A stretch of DNA of 64,000 nt from Apricaphanius iberus (Eukaryota > Chordata > Actinopteri > Cyprinodontiformes > Aphaniidae): positions 3,160,996 through 3,224,995 of the forward strand of contig JAPXFQ010000494.1 of assembly GCA_028564705.1 (NCBI GenBank), in the 5' to 3' direction. Below the pieces are notes generated by a model. That model saw nothing but the letters and a program-made list of their open reading frames with translations, did no database searches and was not told where the DNA came from. The position numbers and the translations under genes are program-made. This document shows, piece after piece, positions 37,901 through 50,100 of this stretch (its first letter is position 1; each line of letters opens with the position of its first letter).

Positions 37901-40900
37901 CACAAAAATACAATTTAAAGAGAAAAAGTAATCTTTTTTGGTGAATTTGTTGCAGATTTTCCCCATTTTGAGTATCGGTTCATGGTATCAGTTAAGTTTA
38001 AATGATACCGATACCAGTACATTAGGCAGTATCGGGGCCGATAACCGATACCAGTATCAGTGCATCCCTACATATTATTATAACAAATAAAGTAAGTAAA
38101 TGTTGCAACCAATCAGAATCAGAATCAGCTTTAATGGTCAAGTATGAAACATACAAAGAATTTGACTCCGGCAACTTTTCTCTCCAGTACAGAACTTAAA
38201 TAAGTGAAATAAAAAAAAAAGAAATACAAATAAATAATAAAGGATAATATATACACCAAAGCGGGGTCATTGTACAGTGAGTATATACAGCTGTGCAGAG
38301 TTATAGTTTATTGTTCATGTGAATAGACTCACACCCTGTGACTACACAGAGTTCATCAGAGCGACAGCCTGGGGGAAGAAACTGTTCTTGTGTCGGGTGG
38401 TTTTGGCGTACAACGCTCTGTAACGCCGGCCTGAGGGGAGGAGCCTAAACAGGTTGTGGCCAGGGTGAGAGGGGTCAGTGGTGATTTTTCTGGCCGGCTT
38501 CCTGACCCTGGCCCGGAATAGGTCCTGAATGGAGGGAAGATCAGTACCTATGATCCTCTCTGAGGACCTGACTGTTCTCTGCAGTCTGTCCTTGTCTTGC
38601 CTGGTGGCGGAACCGAACCAGACAGAGATTGATGAGGTCAGGACAGACTGGACTATTGCTGTGTAGAATATGGTCAGCAGTTCCTGAGGCAGGTTGAACT
38701 TTCTGAGCTCACGCAGAAAGTACAGCCTTTGCTGGCCCTTCTTCCTTATAGAGTCAATGTGGGAGGTCCACTTCGGGTCCCGTGTGATGGTGGATACTAG
38801 GAACCTGAAAGACTCCACTGTGGGGACTGGCCTGTTGGTGATTATGAGAGGAGATGTTGATGGGGGTCTATTCCTAAAGTCCACTGTCATCTCCACAGTT
38901 TTGAGCGGGTTTAGCTCCAGGTGGTTCTGACTGCACCAGAGGACCAGCTGTTCCACCTCCCTTCTGTATGCAGACTCGGCGCCGTCACGGATGAGTCCAA
39001 TTACGGTGGTGTCATCTGCAAACTTCAGGAGTTTCACAGAAGGGTCCCTTGACGGGCAATCAGTGGTGTAAAGGGAGAAGAGCAGTGGGGAGAAAACCCA
39101 CCCCTGGGGGGCGCCGATGCTGAGGGTGCTATAGGGACCGGGTGCTGGATATGAAGTTACCCAATTTCACATGCCTCCTCCTTTCAGTCAGGAAACTGGT
39201 AATCCACTGGCATGTGGAGGGAGGCACGGTGAACTGGGACAGTTTTTGGTGGAGGAGCTCTGGGACGATGGTGCTGAATGCAGAGCTGAAGTCCACAAAC
39301 AGGACCCGAGCGTAGGTACCTGCAGAGTCTAGGTGGTGCAGAATGTAGTGGAGAGCCATGTTGACTGCATCATCCACTGACCTGTTTGCTCTACATGCGA
39401 ACTGCAGGGGGTCTAGCAGGGGATCCGTGATGTCCTTCAGGTGGGTCAGCACCAGTCGCTGAAAGGATTTCATGACCACAGATGTCAGGGCGACTGGTCT
39501 GTAGTTATTTAATCCTGCGACAGGGGACTTCTTGGGAACCGGAATGATGGTGGAGCGTTTGAGGCAGGAGGGGACCTCACACAGCTCCAGGGAGTTATTG
39601 AAGATCTGAGTGAAGACGGGAGCCAGCTGGTCAGCACAGACTTTCAGACAGGACGGAGACACTCCATCAGGACCTGATGCCTTCTTAATCCTCTGTCTCT
39701 GAAATATTTGGCGCACATCCTGTTTGCAGATCCTCAGCGCAGGCAGGGGGTCAGGTACGGGTGGGGGATGTGAAAGGTGTGAAAGTCGTTTCAAACCTGG
39801 AGAAAAAGTCAACCTATTGAAACTTGTCATGTTTGCTCTCAAATTTCTACATTGTAAGATTTAGGCCACGTCCACACTAAGTCGGGTAATGCCTTAAACG
39901 TATAATTATTTAGTCTACACCCCCCTATCGTCCACACTAACCCGGCGTTGTTTAAGGTCTGTGGTCGGATAACTATTAGCCGGGTAAGAGAGCTGTGTAA
40001 ATCTTAATTCAACGGCTAAACGAGCTAGTGTGGACAGCTTCCCCGGATAATGAAAGGAAGTGGCGTCAATGAATGCTGCGTCAATAACAATACGACACTA
40101 AAGACAAAGACAACAGCGAAGAGTAATAAATCGATCTCGTCGTCTGTCCACACCAAAAACTCTCTCTTCTTCATAGCAGCTATTGTTCTCTTCGGTTAAC
40201 TGGACAAGCAGATATGTACTGTGCTGTAGAGCTTCTTGCATATATTATGTAGTCGCTGGCGTCAAGTAGATTATACACGTCTTTCGTGCGTCTCTTCGCA
40301 CATGCCCAGTATTTGCACAGGTCGGTATGGGATCGCGCAATCATGGGACCTTAAACGGACCTTAAACGGGGCATAAATGCTTGTTGAGTGGATAACATTA
40401 GGCGTCTAACTCCCCGTATAACCTTATCGGCTTAGTGTGGACGTAGCCTTAAGTGTTTAAGATTTTCTGGCCTATGGAGGACAGCAATTTATATGGAGGG
40501 AACATGTAGTATGCAATTCTGTAGGATGAAGTTATTACTGCACCTAAACACATACAGTAAATCATAAATCTGTTGCCATGCTAAAGCACCTTTTGTGTTT
40601 TCCACCAAGGATTTTGTGTGTGTGATCTATGAACCCTTCATCCAATGTCAATGATTTAAAAACTCCACAAGCAATTTTAGCTTTTCATTTTGTCTTATCA
40701 GGTCCTCCATCCTCCGTTGGACATCTTGGAAGAAATCTTCCTCAATCTGCCCCACCATTTTGTGGTTTGCTCGTGTCGGTTAGTGTGCCATCAGTGGAAA
40801 GATGTGGCTGACAGAGAGTCTTTCTGGAGAGAAAGGTGTAGAAGAGAGGGATATCATTTACATGATCCTTCCAAAGTACCCAGCAACTGGATGGAGTTTT

Positions 40901-41819
40901 ATGTCTTGTGCAAGAAGAAGAGAAATCTCATTAAGAATCCAAGAGGAGAAGGTGAAAAAAGTGTAAAAGTAACTTTACTTATTGTTATGCTCTTGCACTA
41001 TTTTTTTGTTATAAATTAAAGAAATTTTGCAGAGGCTTACACTCTCATCTTCTGTTGGTCAGTTGGTTTTAGGGATTGGAATATATTGGAGAACTACGGC
41101 AATAAGTGGACAATAGAGGGACCTATGGTACCGCATCCAAATGCAGCAGTCCAAACAAATTTTGTCACCTCCTTTGGGTGAGTATTCACCAGTGCTTCCA
41201 ATGTTTTCACCACGTGTTTATTCCATTTAAGTGGTAATTAGTAATTAAGTGAAAATAATCTGTCTGCAGACTGTGCAAAAAGGAACAGCTGATTAATTTG
41301 GAGAAGGAAGGGTATAGCCCATCATTCATGGATAAATTCCAGCCACCCATAAAGATATCTGACTGGTGAGAAAAATCCACATGACTAATACTGACAACTT
41401 TCTTTCTCTCAAAATAAAGTAACACTTTCATTTGTGCATTGTCAGGTATGCACCGCGATGGGATTGTGGCAGCATCTATTTGATTTCCGTGCAGCTGCAA
41501 AATCACGAGAGAGAGATTCTCCAGGAATTTAATCCAGAGTCTATTTCTTTTCCTCAGTGGAATGATCAGCAGTGGAATCACGTATGTAGATGGTACAAAG
41601 ATCAAAGTCCTACAGCCAAATATAACACAAAATCCCATAAAGTTACTAATAATAATTTATTTTTTCTTGCAGATGGTTCATGTGTTCAAGGATTATGGAC
41701 CAGGAGTGAGATATATTTGTTTTACTCATGGTGGTAAAGACACACAGTTCTGGGCTGGATGGTATGGCATTCGTGTAACAGAAAGCTGTGTTGAAGTATG
41801 TCACGAATTGGACACCTAG
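31955..41819 (+). CDS. F-box/FBA protein, FBXO2/6/44/NCCRP1-like (gene C)
   Basis: Six coding exons: 31955-32011, 40702-40951, 41063-41177, 41270-41365, 41446-41581 and 41673-41819, giving 801 nt or 266 residues. The start sits in ACCACCATGG, as in gene B. Exon 1 gives a 19-residue polar leader. Exon 2 holds the F-box ([30 protein letters not shown]). Exons 3-6 make the FBA domain ([55 protein letters not shown]). It is probably an SCF substrate receptor. Residues 244-246 are Phe-Trp-Ala, unlike the Tyr-Trp-Lys of gene A. Intron 1 is 8.7 kb and filled with a long-TIR element, hAT fragments, a LINE and a MITE. AATAAA is at 41931. Exon sequence is closest to gene B. Confidence 0.92.
32444..35913. 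mobile_element. 3.47-kb DNA transposon with ~0.97-kb TIRs
   Basis: Left arm 32444-33418 and right arm 34948-35913 are near-identical inverted repeats, starting CCCAGATAGCACACG and ending CGTGTGCTACCTGGG, flanked by TA on both sides. Each arm holds the same 75-76 codon frame (32531-32758 on +, 35596-35826 on -) followed by a GTAAGC donor-like site. The centre contains a fish repeat (33430-33760) and a - strand fragment (34266-34529: EVEAAIQNWLRLSKDRVEG) that is not a recognisable transposase. The TA target and long TIRs suggest ISL2EU or a similar superfamily; this is an inference. Confidence 0.85.
36333..38070. repeat. hAT-like fragments, nested
   Basis: It starts with TAGGGCTGGGTGATTTGG, has a matching inner end GTTCAGCCCTA at about 37601-37611, and then CCGATACC words ending with CAGTGCATCCCTA near 38069. 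These ends are typical of hAT families in fish. No clear target duplication was found, so boundaries are approximate. Confidence 0.55.
37690..37800 (+). repeat. tRNA-like SINE or repeat head
   Basis: An A-box-like TGGCTGACTGGTTAGCGC is followed by a B-box-like GGGATTGAATCCC. The same block, with variations, lies at 54180-54285 in intron 1 of gene D. The acceptor stem does not close well, so a working tRNA gene is unlikely. Confidence 0.5.
38108..39845 (-). mobile_element. LINE (CR1/L2-like), 5'-truncated
   Basis: Two long - strand frames cover most of a reverse transcriptase. 39129-39842 has KKASGPDGVSPSCLK, NNYRPVALTS and VLFVDFSSAFSTI. 38342-39037 has LLKFADDTTVIG and the C-terminal region to NSFFPQAVALMN. 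A frameshift near 39040-39130 separates them. The 3' end at about 38108 shows ATCAGAATCAGCTTTAATGG in reverse. The frames are long, so the copy is fairly young. It sits in intron 1 of gene C, against the gene's direction. Confidence 0.88.
39864..40448. mobile_element. PIF/Harbinger-like MITE
   Basis: The inverted ends GGCCACGTCCACACTAAG and CTTAGTGTGGACGTAGCC match at 17 of 18 and are flanked by TTA (39861-39863, 40449-40451). Inner words also pair, such as GTCCACACTAA. No transposase is present. Confidence 0.85.
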
Positions 41820-42301
41820 CTTATTGAAGTTACTGTGTTAGGAAGTTAGATTTGAATCTTATAATTTACCTAATTGAAATAAACTAACTTGTTCACCTTG
41901 TAATCCATTTTTTCCCCTGCCTTGTACTGAAATAAAGCATGCGGGTGATAATGTCTTACAGAAGTACCTCAAAATGTTTATAAAAAATATAAAAACCTTA
42001 TTTTTTGCTCAAATTGAAATAACTTGATGTTTATAAATCAGACGCAAAAGCTAATTAGTTGGGGTTTGTGCATCTGTTACTCTAGAAATGGAAACATTGC
42101 ACCGCTAAACTGTATCAACTTATATGATCAGAAGTCCGTCTATCAATTTTAAAAGTTCTGCCTATAACACGATGAATAGTTGGAATTGCTTCAAGGCTGT
42201 ATGTTTAATTTCTGTATAGTTTCTGCTTGTGTATTTATTTTTTACCAAGTGGTTTGCCTTAAAGAGAATAATCTGCTTATATTTACATGTTAGCAGAATG
42301 C

Positions 42302-43018
42302 TCCCTCCTTTGGCCTCTCCTATTTAATATCTACATGCTCCTACTAACCCAGACTATAACAACCAATAAGATCAGTTACTATAACTATGCAGATGATCCT
42401 CAGCTTTACATTACATGACTTTGAACCCATCCACATCCTAAGTGAATGGATTGAGAAAATTAATGAATGTGACATAATGTTTTATTAGATTTTGATTGTC
42501 TACTGATACAGAGTCTCGATTTCATACTTATATCTGTAGTGCATAAAAAAATAATGAAGAGTGAAGAGACAGATCCAGGATGTTCCTTATTTTTTTATTT
42601 AAATCACCTTATTTTAACAGTTAACTCTGTTAACAGAGGACTTATGTAAAGTAACTTGAACAATCGAGTAAGAATGTACATTCTTTACTTCTGGATTTTA
42701 GTGCAACAGTAAACATAAAGTCTAATACAAAAAAAAAGCACCTCAAATTAAATACACTTAATAATGAGAACGTATATGGAGTCCTGATCAGGAGGTAATG
42801 TCTGATTCCGATCGAGTCTAAAACCACATCATTGGATCTGGATATATATAGATATATATTTTTAATATGTCGTGCGTCTCCATTGCTGTTTTATGCTTTT
42901 ACCTTTTACTGGTGGTTTATTGCTGCTTTTATTTTATCCCCTAATGATATAAAGCACCTTGAATTTTCCTGTTGTTAAATGTGTGCCATGAAAATAAGGT
43001 TGCCTTGCCTTATTTTAT
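42302..43018 (+). mobile_element. LINE fragment with YADD box and 3' tail
   Basis: It begins PLLFNIYMLLL-like and reaches NYADDPQLYI (about 42385-42415), the reverse transcriptase active-site box. After decayed sequence it ends in AAAGCACCTTGAATTTTCC and GGTTGCCTTGCCTT. It splits the downstream flank of gene C relative to that of gene B. Confidence 0.7.
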
Positions 43019-44060
43019 TTTTTGCAATGGTCAAAGTGATGTCCATTTTAAACTAGTTTTAAATACTTGAAATTTGTTACTGTATTTTGAAATATTTCTA
43101 TCATTGAAGTTTTTCTGAGAGTTTTTTTTATTTTCTATCCTTGTCCATGTCTTGGTTAGATGGACCATGATGAAGCAACTTTGCAAACAGATCTCTTTGA
43201 TGTAAAACTATTAGTATTTAAGAAGCATATGTATGTACAGGACTCAGTAATTCCATGATCATTTTATGTATGGCAACGGTATGCTAATATGATGATCTAG
43301 AGGAATCTTTTGATAAATCACTGATTCAATAAAACAATTTTGGCCATATGACCCAGATGTAGTTTTAGTACTGCCGTGAAACTCACTGATTCTAAAGTTT
43401 TTAAACTGTGGTAATTTTTCCCATTATTATGGTAAAACTATGTTTTAATGTTCATTTTGTTTCATTGGAGCCACTTGCTGAAATTAAAAGTTAATTGTAT
43501 TATATATTAATTTCACATCAAACTCAGCACCCCACCCACATAGTGCCTAGCAAAGTGTCAGCACTTTACTGTATGTTTCCATTACACCTGATTTTGTTTG
43601 CACTATTAAATATAAGTTACCTAAGACGGAGCTTTTTTTTTTCTTCCTAATTGTCAAAACCACAAAGCTGTAAAACTCTCCAGTATTGACCTTTTAAAAT
43701 ATCTGTTATACAGTTTGTGATCCTAATGTGTTCAACTGTGATTAAAACAGAACAGTTTGGATTACACAAGTTCTACGACAATCTCTTAAGAAATTTATCC
43801 AAAAATGCAGTTTGCTCTCCACTTCCTACACAAGGTTTTGTGATTAAGCCTAAATGTCACCTTAACGGAGACATGCATTTCATGTGACAAACAAGTCTGT
43901 TGGAAACTATAAAAAATACAAAAAGCTGAATGCACATATGGCAAATGGGAGGCTATTTTAATTTTTTTTGTTTAAATACCCGCTTGAAATTAAATCCATA
44001 ATGAATTTATTTGCTGTTTTTTTGAAGCGCATTTACGGGCGGAGCTGAGGTCATTCAGAG
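43019..44060. other. Duplicated 3' flank of gene C, then intergenic
   Basis: To about 43390 it aligns with the flank of gene B at 26800-27240. Beyond that, no gene was recognised before the gene D promoter. Confidence 0.5.
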
Positions 44061-44070
44061 TAACTTCCGG
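44061..44070 (+). promoter_or_regulatory. ETS-like motif upstream of gene D
   Basis: TAACTTCCGG lies about 120 bases before the gene D ATG, a position similar to the CACTTCCG of genes B and C. A short upstream frame (ATGGCGATATATCCCAGATAG) precedes the main start. Confidence 0.4.
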
Positions 44071-44183
44071 GAAGATCTCCGGTAGTTCGTGAATTTATCT
44101 ACAGAAACTCATCTGTGGTGCTCGTACGAAGGTCTCAGGCTATGGCGATATATCCCAGATAGAACGAGCAAACCACTTCAGCT

Positions 44184-47100
44184 ATGGGTAAAATGTACAG
44201 CTCTAATAAGTTACCTGTCAGATGGACTTCCCCTTCATCGGGTCACGTTTCAACTGAACCTGTAAGTTCTGTTTAAAATACACACAGTGACGCATGAAAT
44301 GCTAAATTACTTTAAACATTTAAATACTCTTGCGAATCAAATTGGCAATGCTTTGGTAGTAACGACTTGGTGGTGGAAAAAAAATGACGCAGTAAAGCAT
44401 ATAAATGTTTTCAGCGTTGAAACTGACGTAACTGAGTGTGCACCATTTGAACCCCGGCGAAACAATTGGTGAGCCGCGTGAACGGGGTTTGCACGCCATT
44501 ACCGAGGCGTTCCTATTTCTAACTCCAAACAGTCTTTACATTTCCTATATAGCCTAATTAACTATTGCTGTCAGAGGAATATAGGACGTTTATAAGTAAA
44601 AATAGACCATATATTATTTGCTCTTCTATGAGCACTACACAAGCAAACATACTCTCAAATCCTACAGCAAATTTGCCCAATCACATGCATAAGTTAATGT
44701 AATAGCTTTAGTGTGAAAGCTTTATATTCGATCATATTCTTTATATGAGTTATTTATGATTTGATGCATGCTTTACAAGTTGACCCATTCTCAAACCAAA
44801 GAGACTGCTGGTAGATATGACAAATTGGAATCGTATAGCCACATGTCATACATTACGAATAGAATATAGGAAAAAAAATCAATCAAATAACATAATACCA
44901 TGAAAAGTCCAGTATGAAATTAAAGTGGAGCAAATGAATCACAACCTTGAAACGCTTTCAACAAGAATTAAAAATGAACTATTAACACCTGTAAAAACAG
45001 CTTTTAGATTTCTGTATATTGCAGGAGATGATACATTTTGTAAATGCTAACAGTATGTTAGAACATTTACAGTTTTTCCTGAGGTAGCCTACTACAGGGA
45101 GCAGGGCATCAGTTCTAATGACGGTAAAGGGCAGCAAACGCATCTGATTGCCATTTTGAAGATTTGTACGACATGCTAGTTTCATTTTGAAGTTATCTCT
45201 GCTTGGTCACGTTGCTCTAACAAAAGTAACCCTGGGAAAATTATGCCAAAAGAAAGTGACGGAAAATTGAAAAGTACTTCTAAAGTTAAAAAAAAAGAAA
45301 TCACAAAGCAACCCCCCCCTCCAAAAAAAATAAAAAACACAGGAAATGACCACTGTGAATTAATGAAGGCAGCAGGTCTTCAAAAGACTATCTGCATGTA
45401 CTTTATTAGTGAGGTTATTGCTTGTAGTTTTAAATTTCATTTATATCAATTTGAGTTTAAGTATGCCATTTATGACCATTCTCCATTGGCAAAAAGATTT
45501 GCCACCTCATTTAACAGGAAACCCATCCTATTTTGTTTGACTCATGGTTTAATCTTCAACTCACTGCTAAGGAATGCCCACTCATCATACTGGGAGATGT
45601 GGTTGATACAGGAAATTTAGGGGCTTTCCATTCCAGCAGCCGTGACTCTGGGATCTGACCTTTAAGAGTGCTCAGCCCCAAACATGCAACTCTGAAAGGG
45701 CGTTTTTGGCAAAACAATGATTACTGTCACTAATCATGTAATTGTATCTTTAATGTAGGTTAAACAAGGATATACGATTAAACAGTGTCTACCCAAAACG
45801 GGGATTGATAAATCCTGCTGGATCAGTGAGTTCATGAGTTCACAGAATAAGACCGGTGTGTCTTTCCAACTTTGGGTGTTTAGTCAAGGCTCACATTATT
45901 TGTACCTCTTACAGACTTAGGTGTTAATATTTTAATTTAATCAAGATGCGTCTTTTTCACAAAGAGTGATTTTGGATTGGCCAGGCCAAAGCTATTAGTT
46001 GAATCTGATCATTTGTAGAGTCAGAACAGACCTTTAAACCTCAAAGAGTTAGGGGGGATTTCGAAATATAAATAATTAAAATTCTAGTAATACAAGGTTG
46101 GTCCACCATTGGATAAAGGTTTGATTGCCGTAATAAATATTACCATTAACGTGTCTCCAAAGAGCCACATCAGTTACTGATTGTTGGGGACAGACACAAC
46201 AGAAGCACCAATCAATCAGCCAGGGAATAAAATCGCCTGATGTTCAACTAATTACCTCTGATTAGTATGGAAAAATAGATTTTTTTTTGCTGTTTGACTT
46301 TTTTATTTTAGTTTAGACATAGTTTGAACGATAAATTAAGATAGTGTTTATGTTCTTTATTTGTTGGAGTAAAACAAACCAAAGAACTCAAAGCTATTTT
46401 TTCTTTTATGTCAGTCTTTTTTTAAAAAAAAGGTGAAAATCCTTATCAGTTCATTTTTATCAATATACAGTGGGGCAAAAAAGTATTTATTCAGCCATCG
46501 ATTGTGCAAGTTCTCCCACTTAAAATAATGATAGAGGTCAGTAATTTTCATCATAGGTACACTTCAACTGTGAGAGACAGAATGTGAAAAAAAAATCCAG
46601 GAATTCACATTGTAGGATTTTTAAAGAATTTATTCGTAAATTATGGTGGAAAATTAGTATTTGGTCAATAACAAAAATTCAACTCAATACTTTGTAATAT
46701 AACCTTTGTTGGCAATAACAGAGGTCAAACGATTACTATAGGTCTTTACCAGGTTTGCACACACAGTAGCTGGTATTTTGGCCCATTCCTCCATGCAGAT
46801 CTTCTCGAGAGCAGTGATGTTTTGGGGCTGTCGCCGAGCAACATGAACTTTCAACTCCCTCCACAGATTTTCTATGGGGTTGAGGTCTGGAGACTGGCTA
46901 GGCCACTTCAGGACTTTCAAATGCTTCTTACGGAGCCACTCCTTCGTTGCCCGGGCAGTGTGTTTTTTTTTTTTTTTTTTTTAACGTGTCCTGTCTAGCA
47001 GTATGCTACTCAAAATTGGTGTCTGAGTACCAAGTACAAGCCCAACAGTTTTACTTTCCCAAGCAGAGTATTACAGCTTCGCTGTAGTACGCCACTTGAT

Positions 47101-50100
47101 GTATATGTATGAAAAATCTTTATTAGTGATTACTGTGGGTTCAATTTCCTGACGTCATGGACATTAAACTGAGACAAGAAGGAAGAAAGGAAGAAGGTGA
47201 AGAAAAGAAACCGGACCAGCAGAGGTGCGAACCGACGACACAAGACAGGGAGGCAAACAAAGAACACAAGAAAACATCCCAGTCCTCCACCTCTGCCGGA
47301 CGGCAGAGAAACAGTAATACAAAACAAAAACGACAAACTGTACAGTTTGTTGTTCTAATGTGCACTTAAAACAGAGGGGGGGGACATGGGAATACTGCCG
47401 GGTACCCCCATCTCCCCCCCCGGGCCCTCAGTGTCTAGATGCGTTTAACCAGTGGGTGCCGGCACCACAGGCGAGGCCCCCACAACGGGCCCCTATAGGG
47501 GGCCCCCCATGAGGGGTCCCGCCCCCAGCGCCAATGCGCCACACCGCCAGGTCCCTACATGTGCGTTCCATGTAAATGTTGCAAGTGTAAGTGTCTAAGT
47601 TGCTCCCTCCAAAAAAAATAAAAAACACAGGAAATGACCACTGTGAATTAATGAAGGCAGCAGGTCTTCAAAAGACTATCTGCATGTACTTTATTAGTGA
47701 GGTTATTGCTTGTAGTTTTAAATTTCATTTATATCAATTTGAGTTTAAGTATGCCATTTATGACCATTCTCCATTGGCAAAAAGATTTGCCACCTCATTT
47801 AACAGGAAACCCATCCTATTTTGTTTGACTCATGGTTTAATCTTCAACTCACTGCTAAGGAATGCCCACTCATCATACTGGGAGATGTGGTTGATACAGG
47901 AAATTTAGGGGCTTTCCATTCCAGCAGCCGTGACTCTGGGATCTGACCTTTAAGAGTGCTCAGCCCCAAACATGCAACTCTGAAAGGGCGTTTTTGGCAA
48001 AACAATGATTACTGTCACTAATCATGTAATTGTATCTTTAATGTAGGTTAAACAAGGATATACGATTAAACAGTGTCTACCCAAAACGGGGATTGATAAA
48101 TCCTGCTGGATCAGTGAGTTCATGAGTTCACAGAATAAGACCGGTGTGTCTTTCCAACTTTGGGTGTTTAGTCAAGGCTCACATTATTTGTACCTCTTAC
48201 AGACTTAGGTGTTAATATTTTAATTTAATCAAGATGCGTCTTTTTCACAAAGAGTGATTTTGGATTGGCCAGGCCAAAGCTATTAGTTGAATCTGATCAT
48301 TTGTAGAGTCAGAACAGACCTTTAAACCTCAAAGAGTTAGGGGGGATTTCGAAATATAAATAATTAAAATTCTAGTAATACAAGGTTGGTCCACCATTGG
48401 ATAAAGGTTTGATTGCCGTAATAAATATTACCATTAACGTGTCTCCAAAGAGCCACATCAGTTACTGATTGTTGGGGACAGACACAACAGAAGCACCAAT
48501 CAATCAGCCAGGGAATAAAATCGCCTGATGTTCAACTAATTACCTCTGATTAGTATGGAAAAATAGATTTTTTTTTGCTGTTTGACTTTTTTATTTTAGT
48601 TTAGACATAGTTTGAACGATAAATTAAGATAGTGTTTATGTTCTTTATTTGTTGGAGTAAAACAAACCAAAGAACTCAAAGCTATTTTTTCTTTTATGTC
48701 AGTCTTTTTTTAAAAAAAAGGTGAAAATCCTTATCAGTTCATTTTTATCAATATACAGTGGGGCAAAAAAGTATTTATTCAGCCATCGATTGTGCAAGTT
48801 CTCCCACTTAAAATAATGATAGAGGTCAGTAATTTTCATCATAGGTACACTTCAACTGTGAGAGACAGAATGTGAAAAAAAAATCCAGGAATTCACATTG
48901 TAGGATTTTTAAAGAATTTATTCGTAAATTATGGTGGAAAATTAGTATTTGGTCAATAACAAAAATTCAACTCAATACTTTGTAATATAACCTTTGTTGG
49001 CAATAACAGAGGTCAAACGATTACTATAGGTCTTTACCAGGTTTGCACACACAGTAGCTGGTATTTTGGCCCATTCCTCCATGCAGATCTTCTCGAGAGC
49101 AGTGATGTTTTGGGGCTGTCGCCGAGCAACACGGACTTTCAACTCCCTCCACAGATTTTCTATGGGGTTGAGGTCTGGAGACTGGCTAGGCCACTTCAGG
49201 ACTTTCAAATGCTTCTTACGGAGCCACTCCTTCGTTGCCCGGGCAGTGTGTTTTTTTTTTTTTTTTTTTTAACGTGTCCTGTCTAGCAGTATGCTACTCA
49301 GAATTGGTGTCTGAGTACCAAGTACAAGCCCAACAGTTTTACTTTCCCAAGCAGAGTATTACAGCTTCGCTGTAGTACGCCACTTGATGTATATGTATGA
49401 AAAATCTTTATTAGTGATTACTGTGGGTTCAATTTCCTGACGTCATGGACATTGGGTTCAATTTCTGACGTTCATGGACATTAAAACTGAGACAAGAAGG
49501 AAGAAAAAGGAAGAAGGTGAAGAAAAGACACGGACCAGCAGAGCTCTGGATGGTTGCGAACCGACGACACAGACAGGGAGGCAAACAAAGAACACAGAAA
49601 AATCCAGTCCTCCACCTCTGCGGACGGCAGAGAAAACAGTTAATACAAAACAAAAAACGACAAACTGTACAGAACAAACAATGTTCGGATCTAGTTAGCA
49701 TAATCTAAGAATTACACAATTCACTAACACAAGCATTGATTAATGAAATATATAAATGTTTCTGGTAAGCTCCTGTGAACAACTAACTAATGATGATAAC
49801 CTCAGCTTAAGATATGTCCGTCCACACCAATGTCCCCACACCTATGTGTGTGTGCGAGCATTCAGGTCGGAATAAGGTTTCTCCATGCAAGTGATTGATA
49901 GCTGGTGTAAGGAACCGTCAATCCGTCCTACAGGAATCGACACAGACATGGAGGAGGCAAGAGATGTATGCATACAGGGTCCCACACAGTACAGAGGCCA
50001 CAGGCGGATCAGCGCAGGGTCGATCACCCACCAAGAGAAGAACAGATGGAAGCCCCAGGGGAACACCCACCAGCCGCAATGCTGGGGCCCTAAAGATCGC

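Noticed and set aside
45243..45620. A 125-codon protein gene
   Set aside because: It is unrecognised, begins with a lysine-rich low-complexity run and AT-rich codons, lies in an intron, and its copy is explained by the tandem duplication.
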